NCBI GenBank assembly: GCA_017163975.1
Contig: JAFFSR010000220.1
Coordinates: 16,076,001 to 16,140,000, forward strand
Source: Anastatus disparis
Taxonomy: Eukaryota > Arthropoda > Insecta > Hymenoptera > Eupelmidae
Direction of reading: 5' to 3'
DNA length: 64,000 nucleotides
Shown here: piece by piece, positions 38,601 to 53,600 of the stretch
Numbering within the stretch: position 1 is the stretch's first letter
Layout: every line of letters begins with the position of its first letter
Position numbers and translations under genes: made by a program
Notes under the pieces: model-generated
Database searches by the model: none
The model's input: the letters and a program-made list of their open reading frames with translations, nothing else
Told to the model about the DNA's origin: nothing

Positions 38601-41600
38601 AATCATTAAAAAATTAATATCGAAAATTTATCACGTCTACTTTGCATCACTACTATGTTGAGCGTACATTTAAATTAAACTCAAGTACATTAAATGCAGT
38701 TAAATATTAATCAAATCTTAAATCATGTGTGCTCGTGAAAAAAATCCCGAGATAAATTTCCATTAACATATCGGTCTTCGTAAAAATAAATTTCCACTTA
38801 TGCTTTCGATAGTAAATATGTCGGCCGTGCATTTAAATTCAACATTCTTATTTTTCGTACGAGCTTCGTTTGAGCGTTTAAAATTTTATTTAATGACGAA
38901 AATATCTTTATTTTTCATATCTTTCAAAACGTTATGACTTTAGATTTATGCATAAAAATTTTTTTCAAACATCCAAGGAATACATCATGTACTTTATGGT
39001 CTATTATACTTAGGAAACATTACATACTAGTTTATGAAAAATAAAAAAAAATTCTAAATCATCTTAAAGTCAAACCTCAAACCAAAAGTTTTGTTAAACC
39101 ACATTAGCCGCACACATTACATAAATGTCCTATTTCTTAGTGTCCCATAATCGCTACTAGCACTCGAAAGAGAAGTTAAAACGAGAGAAGAAAAAAAAAA
39201 GAATTAAAGAAGAACCAGTATCATCAACCTAATTTCGCAAATCCACATTAAAAAGTCCAATTGAATTAGTTACAAAATCGTTTAGCTGCTCTCCGCCAAG
39301 AGAGCGAGAGAAGCTAAACAAGAATCTTTTTAGAAGAACTTGAAATGGTGCATCGCAAAACCGCTTTTGGTAGCATAAAAATTTTTTTTTACTTTTTTTT
39401 CGCAATTGAATTTTTTTTTTCACCTCGCTTGCAATCTCTTTTGAAAGAACAAACAAGCCAGCGCTCTCAGTGTGGACCGGTTCCTTTTTAAGACGATAAA
39501 TATATTTGAAAGAAGAAAACAAAAAAGGATAATAAACGAGGATGGAAGCGAAAGCGAATCCGAAGAAAGTGCATAACGGGTTATCTTCGCATTCCCAAAT
39601 ATTTAACGAGAGGGACGTGTATAATACACGTGATATTTATTTTCTTCGAGATACACCTTCCTCGCAGCACTTTCATTTAGTTTGGCATTTTTGTGCGTGT
39701 CCTTCTTTTTTTTTTCTTCTCCTTAAATTTTTTTCACTTGTGGTTTTGCGCGAGCTCACGAAAAATATGTTTATTAATGTCGACACTGATATTAATGTCA
39801 CCCAGTGAGCTCGAAAGTTGGAGGGATTTATTATATCCTGTTCGAATGTGTTTTTTCATTTATTTTTTTTTCTTCTCTTCTTTTATTTTATTACTAATTT
39901 TAATCGATGATATTTTATCTATCGATCGCTGTATAGATAAAAACGAGCCTTCGAGTCATGTTAAAGTCGATCTTTACGATTTGTATTTCGTACATACAGC
40001 ACGTTTAATGCCATTAGTAAGTAGTTTCAATTTTTTATTCGCCCTTTTTTTCATTTTGAAATTTTATCGATTTCTACTCTTCGAAAACTAATAATACTGA
40101 TATCGACGCTAAGGAAAAAGCATCGCTCGCGGATATAAGGAAATGTGCTTCTTCCCCAAAAGCAAAACATGTTACACTTTGGTTATTTAGAGCGCGAAAA
40201 GACGGTGATTTAAGAAAAAAAAAAGAAACAAATTGACCGCTTTTTAAACTGAGAAAGTTAAGAAAATTACCGTTAAACGTTGCTTATTTTTTTTTTTATG
40301 AAAGAACAATTAATTCATTAAGAAAAAATTCTCTGTGTCCGTAAAACGGGCGAGAAGAAAAAAATGACTTTTGATCGATATAATATTCGCTTAAATTTTT
40401 AGCTCCCTCGAGCGTAGTGTAATTTTCTTGTTTGCATGTCCAGTTTAAATGTTTAAGTACTACCTTCGCGTACGCATCGGAAAAAAGTTATTAAAGTAGT
40501 CGAAAATTTTTCGACACTGTAATCAATAATAAAAAAAAAAGAAAACAAAACCGTCAATCAAAATTTCTCTACTCAACCATACAATTAATAAATTCACTTT
40601 GAACCGTCAATTTCAACAGCTGCACACCTCTTTTTTTTAATAACCATTTTCTCGACTTTCCCACAGGAGGTAAAATTTATTAAATTTATAAGCAAAAAAT
40701 ATTTTCTTCTGCTCTCGTAATCATATTTTTCTTAATTTTATTAGACGCATCTCAGCGTTAATGACACACATACACGGACGCGAATAACAATTTTAAATGC
40801 GGTGCAAGTGAAATCACCAATGAGCCATTAACGAATGTAATTTATTTAAACATTCTCATTTGCGCATTTAATTTAAATGCCATATGCAAATCAAAATGTT
40901 TTCTCGAGAGCAAGAGAAAAAAAAAAGTTCTCGTTTCGAAGTGAGGAAAGAAGAAAGAAAGAAAGAAAGAAAAAAAAGAAATCGCATAATCGTAAAGTCT
41001 GTCATTAATATTTTCGAATTTTCGAATTCGATCGAAAGTAATACAAGTAATGCGGCGCTGTATTTAAAATGCGCGGACTAAAATAGCATGATAAATAATA
41101 TGTCGAGAGTCATGCAACGTCTGCAACTAGTGCATGAAAAACTTCGAAGGTTATAAAGAAAATACGTAGTAGCATCATTCTTTTCTCTTCTTTTTTCCTT
41201 CTCTTCTCTATTTTCTTTTTAATTTTTACACCAAGTAAAATATATAAGGAAATTTTTTTTTAATGATAGACTAGTTAATTTTTTTTTCTTCTTCAAATAG
41301 TTTTGTGTCAAGTGTTTAGAGATTACTTAAGTTGTTTGGTATACATATTAAGCTTAAACGCTTTGTCCGTTAAGTGCTACTTAGGAACGTATTTTGTTGA
41401 GCTGATAGACGCATTTATCAATCGGAGCGTTGCGAATATGAAATCATATATAGGCGCGCTTAGGAAAAGAAACTTAAAAAAAAATCGAGCAAAATAATGT
41501 GATCCAATTATGAAGATTGAAGCGTTGCTTGATGTATTTATTATGCGATCTTTTTTATTTTTTTAAACGAAGTGAGCGAATTTACAAGTAAATTAAAAAA

Positions 41601-44600
41601 AAAGTACTTTAATTGAAGTTTGCGTAATTTGAAGAGTTTGAAATTTTTATTTTGTGAAATTTTTTTTTCCTCATCACGGTCAGAGCTTAGATTTTTATAA
41701 CATAATTGTTGAATTTGCATTTAAATTATTAAATATGAAATCAATTTAACTAGTTTGACAAATTGTATAAAAAAATTTTTCTTTTCCTTTCTAATTATTG
41801 TTTCATAGTACTTGCCATTTTTATTCATCAAAATTTCATTAAAACTCACTTTCTCCCTGCTGAATATTCATTTGCATCTGGATTAAATACAATATACTTG
41901 ATACATATAACCGATCTTTTCTCATGCTTTACATAAAGGAAAATAAAAAAAAAAAAGTACGACACAATCATATCTCCAGGGCAAATAGCTTTGAACATTC
42001 TCACTTTTAATATTCTACCTAGTCATAAAATTGACCTTTCGTATATACGTATTGCCTTTTTTTTCTTCTCTTTCCTTTTCAAGTGCTCAACAATGGCAAA
42101 TACTTACAATACGTACACTTTTTCTTTTAGCCAGGTTTACTCAACCATTTAATTTGTCAAAATCAAAACTTGCGATTTCAAATATCTTAGCATTTAAAAT
42201 TTTTCTTTCTTTCATTAGAAAAAAAAAAATGCACATCGCACAACACAAGTCATCAGTTAGAGGAATCGTGCAACATTCATATCCACACCCACCGTATATA
42301 TCCATTGCATTTCTCTAGAGACCGACTACTGGTGACCGCGCCTCATAATAAGAAACATAAGAAAAAAAAAAAAGAAAAGGAAAGAGAGAGAGAGAAAAGA
42401 AGTTAAAAGATCTTTGGATGATGGTGTGCCGTGAGGCAAACACGTATATAATACATACATGTATGTAGGAGAGAAAGGTGTATTAACTTGACTGACCTCC
42501 TTTTTCTCTTGACTTCTTCTTCTTAGTTTGGCCCAAACATATACACATATATACGATAGTTTTACTCATGCTTCCTTCCTTTTCTCCTCTCTCTCTCTCT
42601 CTCTCTCTCTTTTCGATCGATATAATTACTTTTGTGCGCGCATTAACCTCTCAGGAGGAAATCGAGATCGAGCGAAATACGTGTTTCGTGTATACCTATA
42701 TGGATACACATTAATTTCGAGAGTCTGGGATAATAATTCGGCGCACCTATCCAGTTCTCCGCGAGAGAAAGTCATTTCTTTATGTCTTTCTTCGTCTCTT
42801 TCCTTCCTCTACGTCTCGTTTTTCTCTTCGTCTCTCTAATTCGCGAAAAATAAAGTCGGACGGATTCTCCTATTTGGCCCAAATATTTCTTTTTTTTTGC
42901 TCGCTAGTTTTACACGAGAAATATAAAACGTGTTTATTACATGCGCTGAAGAAGGCGTAGGCTTTTAAGGCTATAAACGTCGGAGAAATGATTCGTAAAG
43001 TAGTTGCTGTTTTGCATGTGTTTAAATAAAAAAAAAAAAAAATGGATGATGATGATGGGGATCGAGAGAAATTCTTTTTTTACTTAATGAGATTGTCTTT
43101 TGCTTTTTCCTCTTCTAATCTTCTTTCCTTTCTTCGAACGTTATGATTTTCATCGATCGTATTAAAATCGTAATGAGAGACTATGAAATTGGTTATAAAA
43201 GTAATTACTAGCCTCTTAATTAGTTGGAAATGGAAGAGTATTGTTTTAAAGAAATAAGAAAAACTTTTACCTCGATCGAGAGACTTTACGGACACATTAT
43301 GCTACATACCAGAGAGAATTAGAAATTCATTTCGTTTTCCTTTGGAAATGGAAAAGTTAGTTGTTTTTTGCAGCGATAATTTAATTGTATTTTAGTTGAT
43401 TTAATCGAGGTTAAGAAAATTAAGTAATTAGAAGTTCTCAATGTTATTGTTACAGTAATTTTATTGTTTCAGATATATTTTTATAATTCAACCTATTTAT
43501 TAGATTTTCATGAGTCTTGTTTTGTTCAAAATTACAGCAAAAAAGTTTTTTTTATTATTATTTATTCATCATTCTGATAAAGTGCATTTCATGTTTGAAA
43601 AATAAAATGAATTTTAATATTTAAATTTTAAAAATTTAGCCGGAGAATATAAGATAACATAATTAAGAAAATAGTCGTAAAAGTTAAATAAATTTATTAA
43701 AAATATAAATGACTGGAGAAAAATTTCCTCAAGGATATCCGTATAATATATCAGTAACTTTATCTTTTATTTTTCTCGTAAAGTATCATTTATTACACTT
43801 TTCAGAAGGTTTCGTGCACTTTTCTCTTTTTTTCTCTCCGTACCTTTAAGAACTTCGTACTTTTTCACTTTCGCGCAAGCTCTTACTCACTTTCTTTTAT
43901 AAAAAAAAAAAAAATTGTCCTACATCGTAATAACGAACCTTCGTATCATTATAAGACAAAAAAAAGCATATTTTCTGAAATCAGGTTCCTTTTAAATTCA
44001 AGAAAAAACGAGTCGGTAAATTAATTTATTTTAAAAGTATCATGTTTACCGACTACATACAAGAAGAGAAAAATAAAAAAAAAGTTTTACTTTTACCGGC
44101 ACGTGCACACACAGAAATGATAGAAAGAAATAATAATAAAAAAAAGAGAATACAAGAAAAAAGGTTATCGAGAAAACGTATCGGGAGCATTAAAAGGAAT
44201 CTACAATTTTAATCTCACACACAGAATGACGCGCCCACATTTTACTCTCTACAATGATTTTCAAGTTCTCTCATCTCCTTTTTTCTTTCATTCCGTATAT
44301 CCTTTTTCTTTTAATGGGCAGGCGTTATTCAGTAATGATAAATACGAAAATGAAACTCCGACAATGACAGCCAGGATTTCGATGCGGATATACTTTTTGT
44401 ACTTATGATTCATTTCTTCTACTTATTTAGTTTTGTTTGCACAAGACGTTAAAAATGAGCTTTATTATGAATCATCATCCGAGCACCATAATTTTTTAGA
44501 TGAAAAAAGAAAAGGAGCGATGGGATTGCTAGATTTTTCATGTTATTTTCTTTTTTTTTATCAAATAATGCATCACTTGTAAACGATACGAGGATTTCCT

Positions 44601-47600
44601 TTATTTTTCTCCGTTCCTTTTTTTTATACACACGCATTTCCTTTACGACGACGATCATCAAAATTGCTATTTTGATATGGCTGGAAGCTCTTCGTGTGTG
44701 ATTTACAGTTGAGTTTATGAGCGTATAAAATGTGCGTACTTGAGATTGATGGCTTATTTATAACACATTAAATTCTTTTTTTTTTTTTTTCTTTTTTCCT
44801 TTTTTTTTTAAACCGTCGTATACTTGGAAAGTTTGCGGCGTTCAAGCAGTTTATTGCTATTCTAAATAACAGTACTTTCTTGAAAAAAAGAAAAATTAGA
44901 GAAAAAAGAAAATTCATTTTGTTAGTTTGATAAAAATAGCGCATAATTAAGGAATTCGTGATAATTGTGTGATTTATTGTAAAACTGACAAAGGTACCTA
45001 ATTTCCTAAAAATATGTTCAAACAAAAAGATCCTCATAGTAATAGCAATAAAAAGAAATTGCATTGTGCAATTTATATGGATCATGATTATAAATTTAAT
45101 ACATAAATTTCCTATAAAAAACTTACGAGTTATACATTAAAGACGCTCAAGCACTTTAATTATATTTTAATACGTAAATTTAGCGATTTCTAAAATTGCG
45201 CTCAAACGAATACAGCCGGAAGTCGCGGGGAAATACAAGCTAGTAATTCAACTAATTGTGGACGTTTAATCGAAAAAATGTATATAGAAAACATTATGCA
45301 ACGAATTATCTTCGACTTTAAATATAGCTGTAAATTATCTAATTTTAAAATCCTTAAAATGGTTATGTGGACAAATATTTGTAATTTTATTATTCTTAAA
45401 TGCCTGTGCAGCTGCAGTATAACGTTATTTTCATCGTTATTTTATCTTTCTATCCGCAGAGTAAAATGTAACAACCGCTTACACCTTTCGAATGTCCAGT
45501 CAATCTTCGAAGTGTGCACGTCTATATCTATATACACAGCTTCTTTTTTTTTGTTGTTAGAATCTCTGGAAGTGCAATTAAAATGTGACGGATCATTGTT
45601 GAGAAAGTTGGAAGTTCTCTTGGACTATCTTTTTTTTATTTTTCTTTATATTTTAAAAACGTTACGAAACTGTTATAAATACGGATCATGTCAATGACAG
45701 TGAAAACATAACTAACCGGAAGTGCATGTAACTTTTTTCTATTTTTATTTTTATAAAACGACGAGAAAAAAAAAGGACAAGAAATTCAGTAAGTTTATTT
45801 TACACCATTGGAACTTGAGATCGAAACTTTTATAAATACACGTTTTCTATATACTTTTACAACTAATACATTTACCTTTTTTTTATTTTCTTTATAATCT
45901 TTGATCGATCGTACATTGACATAACAATCTTGTACTTTCTGTTAGTTCGTTTAACAACTTCTATGTATAAGCTTAAAGTTCGTCGAAAAATTGGCACTTA
46001 AACGCTAATGGACAAACAGTCACCTAACTTTCTATGTCCATTTTTATACAAAAAAAAGAAGGAAAAAAAATAAAGGAAATAGAAGAAGTAAGAGAGAAAA
46101 AAAGGGAAAGAAACACATAGAAAAAAAGGAATCTTGCTATTAGTTACATTACGCAATAAATCGACGTATCGCTTTGCTTTCCATCGCTCGTTTATACTTC
46201 TGCCTCTCTTTTTTTTCTTCATTTTCCATCTTTTTTTACCTCCATTTCTGGCCGACTGTGTCATTTTTTAACGGCAAATGATACCGCGTCAGTTAAACGT
46301 CGATATTATATCATCTATAAAAACGTATTTGTAACCGAAGAGCACACGTACGTGTATATACAGGGAAGATAAGGAAATTGGAAAAGCAATGACGCGCCGA
46401 GGGAAAACTGCCGCGGAAATCAACTTTAAACGTACGTTGTAAACTGCCTTTGCCGAGAAATGGTTTTAACGTTTAAGTTATTCGTACATATATTAAAAAA
46501 AGGGAAAATTATTACTCTCACCTATACATAGGCATAATAGATACGAGGATGACGAAAGCTTTTAACTGCAAAAATTTTTGTTAATGTATACAGAATGAAT
46601 GACTTTTTATTTGCACCATTACGAAGATGTTTACTCTTAACTTTAAGCTACTGTAGACTTACCAACTACTAATAGTCGTTAGTGCGTCTATAGAAAACTG
46701 TACGTTTAGAAAGATTTTTTTTTCTTTTTAATTTGCGAACCGGAATTGATTTTGGAGAAAGTAAAAATGGATTTTTTTATTTTTTATTTTGTTTATTTGA
46801 GTATTTTTTTTGAGTTCGATAAGGAAAGAAATGGGTAAAATGCTTCAGTGATTTTAACATTGCGGAAATGAAAACGTTATACGACGCCTATATATATATA
46901 TATAGTATGACCAGAGTGTAGATATCAGAGTGGAAAATCGAACGTCGATGTCAAAATGTTGTAATTATGTGACAACTTTAGATATACCTTAAGCACTTTA
47001 AATCTCCGTAATTAAGTTTTTAAAAAATCAAAGTTAAAATAATAAAAAAAAAATTAAAAACCATTAAATATTTGCTTATCAATGTCAGTAAAAGATAAGT
47101 AACAAAATTTGTTGAATCGATGTTTGCAAATTATATATTAAAATAAATAAAGTAAAATTATGGGATCGATGATTTCGACGAAGAAAGTTATATCTTATAT
47201 TGAACCAATATAGAATTTTTTATGAGATATTTTAGAACCAATACTATTTTTTAAAATAAATCTAAATGTTTTTCCGTATATATGAATCAAGATATTATCA
47301 CGATTTAAATTTATCTTTTAATTGAATTCAATTCGATAACTATTCCTTAACCAAATGCAGAACACAATATTATTCATTACAACTATCAACATATTTTGAA
47401 TTTACTAACAAATTGAACAAGTTATCTAAAGCATGATTTCATTTTAAGAGGATCATAAATAACAAAATAAAAATTAAAACCATAACTTACGTAGTCTAAA
47501 CATTATTTTAAAACAAACCGATATAACTTTCGATTCATAATAATTCAAAGTAATTATCTAAAATTAACTTTTAACGTAAAATCCATCATTTTTCATGTGA

Positions 47601-50600
47601 ATATTAATGGACTGAATAAAAAAAGGAAGAAGAAAATTTAATAAACATGATATTTAAAATATGTAATATTAATAAAAAAAAATTGTACGATTATTAATAT
47701 TAATCGGATCAAAGGATTTATGCCAAGCGAAGTTTTCTTCTAAAGGCTAACACACAGCTCATCCTGCAACACGCATGCGTACCTTATATTTTTTAAAAAC
47801 CAAACGTTTTAATATATATTAAGTAAGAACGCGCGCTCATTTAACGAACTTTCCATCTTTGCGAATTGGAACAGAAATATTTCTCGTTTATATATTTTTT
47901 TTTCAAGATTACTTCTATTAAGTTTGCTGGATTCGACGTTGTAATCTGTGAAAGATAAAAATAATATTTATGATAATTTGAAAAACTTTCTTCAAACAAC
48001 ACGTTTGGTTTTGATTCATAATTTTTAATGTTTATTGATTAGTAATAATTTAAATGCTAATGTTTTGTAACTAAATTCTTTTTTATTTGCTGATTTAAGA
48101 AAAAAAAACAATGTGTTAGGAAACGATTGATCGAAATATATGTTGATCATTAAAAATGTGAAAATTTTTTTAATTAATTAACAAAATAATTAGAAACATA
48201 TTTTCTAAAATTCCATTTACAATTTATAAAAAAAGTTATCGAATAAATTTCTTTAAAAAAAAAGAATCAGTGAGAAAATGTTATAAATTTCCAGCCATAC
48301 GCTATAGACCATTCCGTATTTCCTGAAAACAACAAACACCCAACGCTAGTAAACTCGCAAGAATCACTAAAAGAAAGAGGAAAAATAAAGAAAAAGAATT
48401 TCTTCGTCTCTCCGACGATCTTGTAAAAACTTTCTTCGGAATCTCCACACCTACAGGATAGTAAAACCAACAACGTTTCAAGCACCAAGTCTAAAAAAAA
48501 GTAATAAAATCAAACTCTTCCTCATATCTTATAAATTCTACGGTGTCTCTTTCTCGTACTTTTTTTCCCTTCGTCTCTTTAGATTCTTCGCGATTACGAG
48601 AGCAGAATATAAAAAAAAGAAGACAAACATGCACTTGCATCGTCACTTTCTTAAAAAAAAAAAAGAGAAGCAGCATTAAAGGTGAAAACTTCCGGCAATG
48701 TCTTCTCCTTCTTTTTATTTTTTACCAATTTATCTTTCAATTAGAAAATCAAGGTATTTTTCCTCCTTCGCGTACACACGTATGCACCTAATGTTATAGC
48801 ACGACTGCAAAAGTTTTACAGTTCGTTAGATCGGTCTCACTCCAGATACTTTTTAGCGAGGAGATAATAAAAGTCTTATGTGCATGAGCTAATTATACGC
48901 GCGTGCTAATCTCGTCACCGTTATACTGTTACACCTTCTTCTTCTTTTTTTTTTTCCTCAATTTTGTGTCTCATGTCTGAGGATCTTTTTCTTTTACTTT
49001 TACAAGAGGAAATAATATGTAATGAGAGCCTGTTGTTTTCTAATGAAGTTTTTTCTCCTTTTTTTGTATCTTTAAGGAATGAATTATGGTTATTAGGATG
49101 AATTTTAATATTAAAAATTGATAGCTCGAGAAAATTGAATGTTTATTATATATATACACGACGCCGAGAGATAAGATTATTTACACCAAGCGATCTACTT
49201 TGGCGGTATTTGTGTCAGTTTTTTTTTTCTCTCTCAACGTGCATTATGGATGGTTATAGCTTTGAGGTGAAAAATTTCCTGTGGTTTTATTTATGGCTTT
49301 TCATAACTTTCAATCATTAAAAACAAATTGTTTGGATATAATTTTAAAGTTTGCTGGATTGTGCATGGGATGATATTAAATATTTTGATTATAGAAAATT
49401 TATACAAAAAACGAAATTGTAGAGCTGTTTTTCTATATCAAAGAAATAGCAAATATTGATCAATTTATATGATAAAATTATATGCTGCTGCAGAAAGTTA
49501 ATATTAAAGTTTTTATTAATCGGAATTGACAGGTTAATTACGTTGTGATTAGAATCAAATGCTATTCAACGTACATTAGGCTCTTAGTATAACATTAAAC
49601 TTAATAACAAATTATAAGATCCATTAATTTGTTTAAATTAAGAATTTCGTTTTATCTTCTTTGATCTGCAAATAGAGTTTTAAGCATACCGAGAAATAAA
49701 GTTGCAACACTTTTGAAACAGTTTTTTTTTTTTTTCAATTTCATTTCACTTCTCATTTGTTATTTTTCGAAAAAAATTAAACCAAACCGGTTAACATAAG
49801 ATTTAATAGTTTAATGTCTGATGCATCTGCCATCGTATATCCATAAATGAAATCCACTCACTCGCTTGAGTTTATATATATCTTGATGACATAATTGTGA
49901 TGACTGGAAGATATTTTACCGATTTCAACATGTGTACGGCTAAACGTTTCAACTTAAGAATAATACATAAAATCATGAGAAAAAAAAGAAAATTCTGTTT
50001 TTCTCTCTTATTCTTTAAAGTTATTTCGAAATAATTGAACAATCCTACACACATAAACCATACGCGCTCGATGCCTAATGCATATTAATCTCCAGAGGTT
50101 CCTTTTATATTATTCAATGGATAAACGTTCGCAATTGCATTGTTGTTATTTAGTTTTGATCGTTTAGTTGGATATTTTCGTAATTACTTAATTATTTCAA
50201 TAAATACCGTTGGCTAATGTAATTTTCTAATTCTTTTTTTTTTTCATCGAAGGAAAGTTTTAGTTGAAAATTTCTGAAAAGAAATATTGTATTTTCGTTT
50301 TCTTCAATTTAATTTTATGCGATTTTAAAAAATTGCAAGAAAAATTTTAGTTTCTTTATTCAAAAAAAGGCAAAGTTTGTTTTCTAAACGAATAATTTCT
50401 GTACTTTAATGGTTGATATTTTCAAGTACGAAAATTCATTTAACGAATAGAACAATTCAGTTGAATTTCTATGGAGAAAATCATCGTTCATAATTACCAT
50501 AACGTTTTGTTTTCGTTTTATCTTTTTAAATTTTATTTATTAAAATAAACTCTAACACTGTGGTGTTAGATAAAAAGTAAACCTATTATTGTGGTTTCGT

Positions 50601-53600
50601 TTAGAATTTTCTTGCGACAAAACCACAAAACGGTGTATATAAGGAAGGTCGACTACATTCACCACTTGCATAAATTGAAAAGAATAGGATTGGCGGTTAA
50701 AGCTATAAAAGTATGAGCGAAAATAAAAACGAGCGAGCAAAAAAAAAAAAAGGAAAAGAAAAGATATTTTCTATGACAGGAAAATTTTATGCTTGATAAA
50801 GCAAAAAAAGGGGAAAATAAAAATTAAAAACAGCTGTCGTTGCTTTTAGCTTTGTAAAATTTAATTGTTTCATTTCTTTTGGCTACCGAACATTTAAATA
50901 AACCGTAGCTCGGTGTTATTAAAATATATTTCCATTGGAAGCGAGGATTGTCGAGATATTAAAAATGGAAATTTTAGATGTTTAGCGAGACATTTCATTA
51001 TCAATGTTTAAGTGTAGCTAAACACTTTTTAAACGCTCGTTTTAAAGTGCTGCGGAGACGTAAAATATCAAATTACATGTAAGTAAGTGTTAATGTTTTA
51101 CAAAAGAATATGTTTTTTTTTATTCTCGTACAAAATAATAGACAATTTTCTAAATTAAGCGAGACAGATATAATAACTGTTTTTTGTTTAGTATAAGAAA
51201 ACTACAATTTAAAAAAAATAGTTTGATTGCTTTATTGCAAAAATATTCATTCTTATATATTAAAATATCTTTTCAAAATTTTTTGCAACAAAAATTAAAA
51301 AGTGAATAAACAAAAAAAAAGAGTTAAGAAAGGTATTACCAAATTTGAACAAAATAATTCCATATTTTTTAAAAATAGATCAGCAATTATAAACAGTATT
51401 CTAAGAATTCCACGCGACAGGAAAAAAGTGTGATTAATGTTTCTCCGGATTATTGTTTAAGCCTATAATTAACCGATGTATTTGAAAGCAAAGGTAAATG
51501 ACTTATTAACTACGTAAAAATTACTACGCACGTAAAAATTTTGCAATAATTCGTAATTAAAAAAACGGACACACGAAACATAGTGTGTAACAACAAAATA
51601 ACACTTTTTTTGTTCAAACAGAAACATATTTTCAAATACTTCAGCGTCCACTGTTAATTTCATTGTTTATCATTTTTCAAAGGATAAAAAAGCCATAATT
51701 ACAATTTAGTAAAATGTATATCTGTAGTACAAACACATTTAAAAGCCGATGTGTAAATTACTTAACAATTATAGGAAAGAGCTTTCTCGGCGCGTGTATT
51801 CCTCTAAGTAAAGTAATGAAACCAAGTGCTCTTAGACACGTAAATCATTAAAATCGGCTGAATTCTTAAAATTAAACTTGGGAAAAACATCGGTAAAATT
51901 AGGCGTATCACGCACAGCAGAAATTAAATGAGACCATTAGATTTAATAATCGTGCTTTATTATGGATATTTTTTTTTTCAAATTTATCGAGTATTTAATA
52001 TTAAAGATTAGAGAATAGGCAGAGTTATAAAGTTACAGGAAATTAAAAGTTTCTATTTAAATTTAAAATATCATTCGTTCGAATGAAAAAAAATCTAATA
52101 ATCGCGTCTAATGTACAATTACTAAATGTCCGGGAGTTAAAAACGTTGCAGGTATACAAAATACTAGTCGGTTTTAGTTAAGTATTTACTTGGTTGAAAA
52201 AAAAATTGTTTAATTATATTAAATTAACTATTCATTCGTAAAGATAGTTGCAAAATTATGGTTATTAATAAGCTTTTTATTTAACTATTGCAACTCTGTA
52301 AGAGGCGATGTTTTTGCGAGGAAATGAAAGTTCATATCCAATCTAAGAATTTCTTGTGAATTTTTATATATAATAATGGTACGGAGTAACGATTGGTACT
52401 TATTTCATTGATAAAAAATCTATTTTCTCGATTTATATATCTCATTTTATAAAAATTACGCTCTCCTCCGATAGTATTCCTAGCGAATAATAAATTATCG
52501 ATTTCCATAACTGAGAAAGTTATCAATTCTCTCCAAAGTAATTTGTATAAATCATCTATAATAAAAAACATATCGATTTGCCGGTGGTTCGTAGATAAAA
52601 AAGTTCAACTTGTACTTTCAACCTTATTAATTCTTAAAATGCATGTAATAAGCTTAATAAAAAGCCAAAGGCGCGTTTTTTATCCGAAGCAAGAAAAAGA
52701 TAAAATTATATTATAAAATTCCTCAAGAATTTGCTGTATTGTATTTCTTGCTGTAATTTTCGAGCTGCTAAGAGAGACGTTAATATTATTTTTCGCCGCT
52801 GAGTTTTAAAATCACTTTCCATTCTCTCGGAAAATAGCGCGCAAAATTATTTACCGACAGCCAGAGCTGGATGGTATATATACGTATAACATTTTCACTT
52901 TGATTTCCCAATTTTTGATTGTTAAGCTCGTAAATCAGAGAAAGAGATCGCGGGATTGGTTGTTTTATTTAATGTTTTTTTCTCTTTTTGGAATGCTGCT
53001 CGTTTATTATTATACTATATTGTTTTAATGATGTTTTTAAGTACATGTAATTCAATGATTGCTCAGTCTCTTTTGTGCAACCTAAGATGTATGTGGTTTT
53101 TCTGTATACTTGTTAAGCTGAAACAGTATACTTTTCAGAATTTGCACATTTGCATTACGAAAATTCATTTTTTCTTTTTGTTTACTCAAATGCCTCGTTG
53201 CCTTAGTCATTTAACTTAATGTCATAATTATAATGATTTTTTAATTATGATTATATTTTAATTGTTCATTGTATATTAATAAATTTATTACGACAATTTG
53301 TCAAGATTGATTGCATCATATTTTATTGAATCTCATAACTTTAGGTATTCGTTAATGAAAAATATTTTCACGGTATGATGATCAATAAATATATAATTGA
53401 ATTTCTTATAACCCAGCGTCTATGCATTTGTAAGTAAAAATGATTTATTTTTTATCTGTACATTAGCGCATCTTTAGAGTCTCGCGGTTATTTTCATTAC
53501 CCGCGCATACGTAAAATAAGAAATTTTTCATTAAAATCCTTAGTATTTGACCTCGATTTTGGAATTACAGTTAATTATCATCAAAGAGTATTTGATAATT

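Noticed and set aside
39693..40091. 132-codon plus-strand open frame in intron 1
   Set aside because: Mostly Phe and Leu runs read from T-rich tracts, and it overlaps a second unrelated frame on the same strand.
45278..45697. 139-codon plus-strand open frame in intron 1
   Set aside because: Long for AT-rich DNA, but Leu/Phe/Ile/Ser-rich with no domain, no splice partner and no signal peptide. Chance is more likely; transcript data would settle it.
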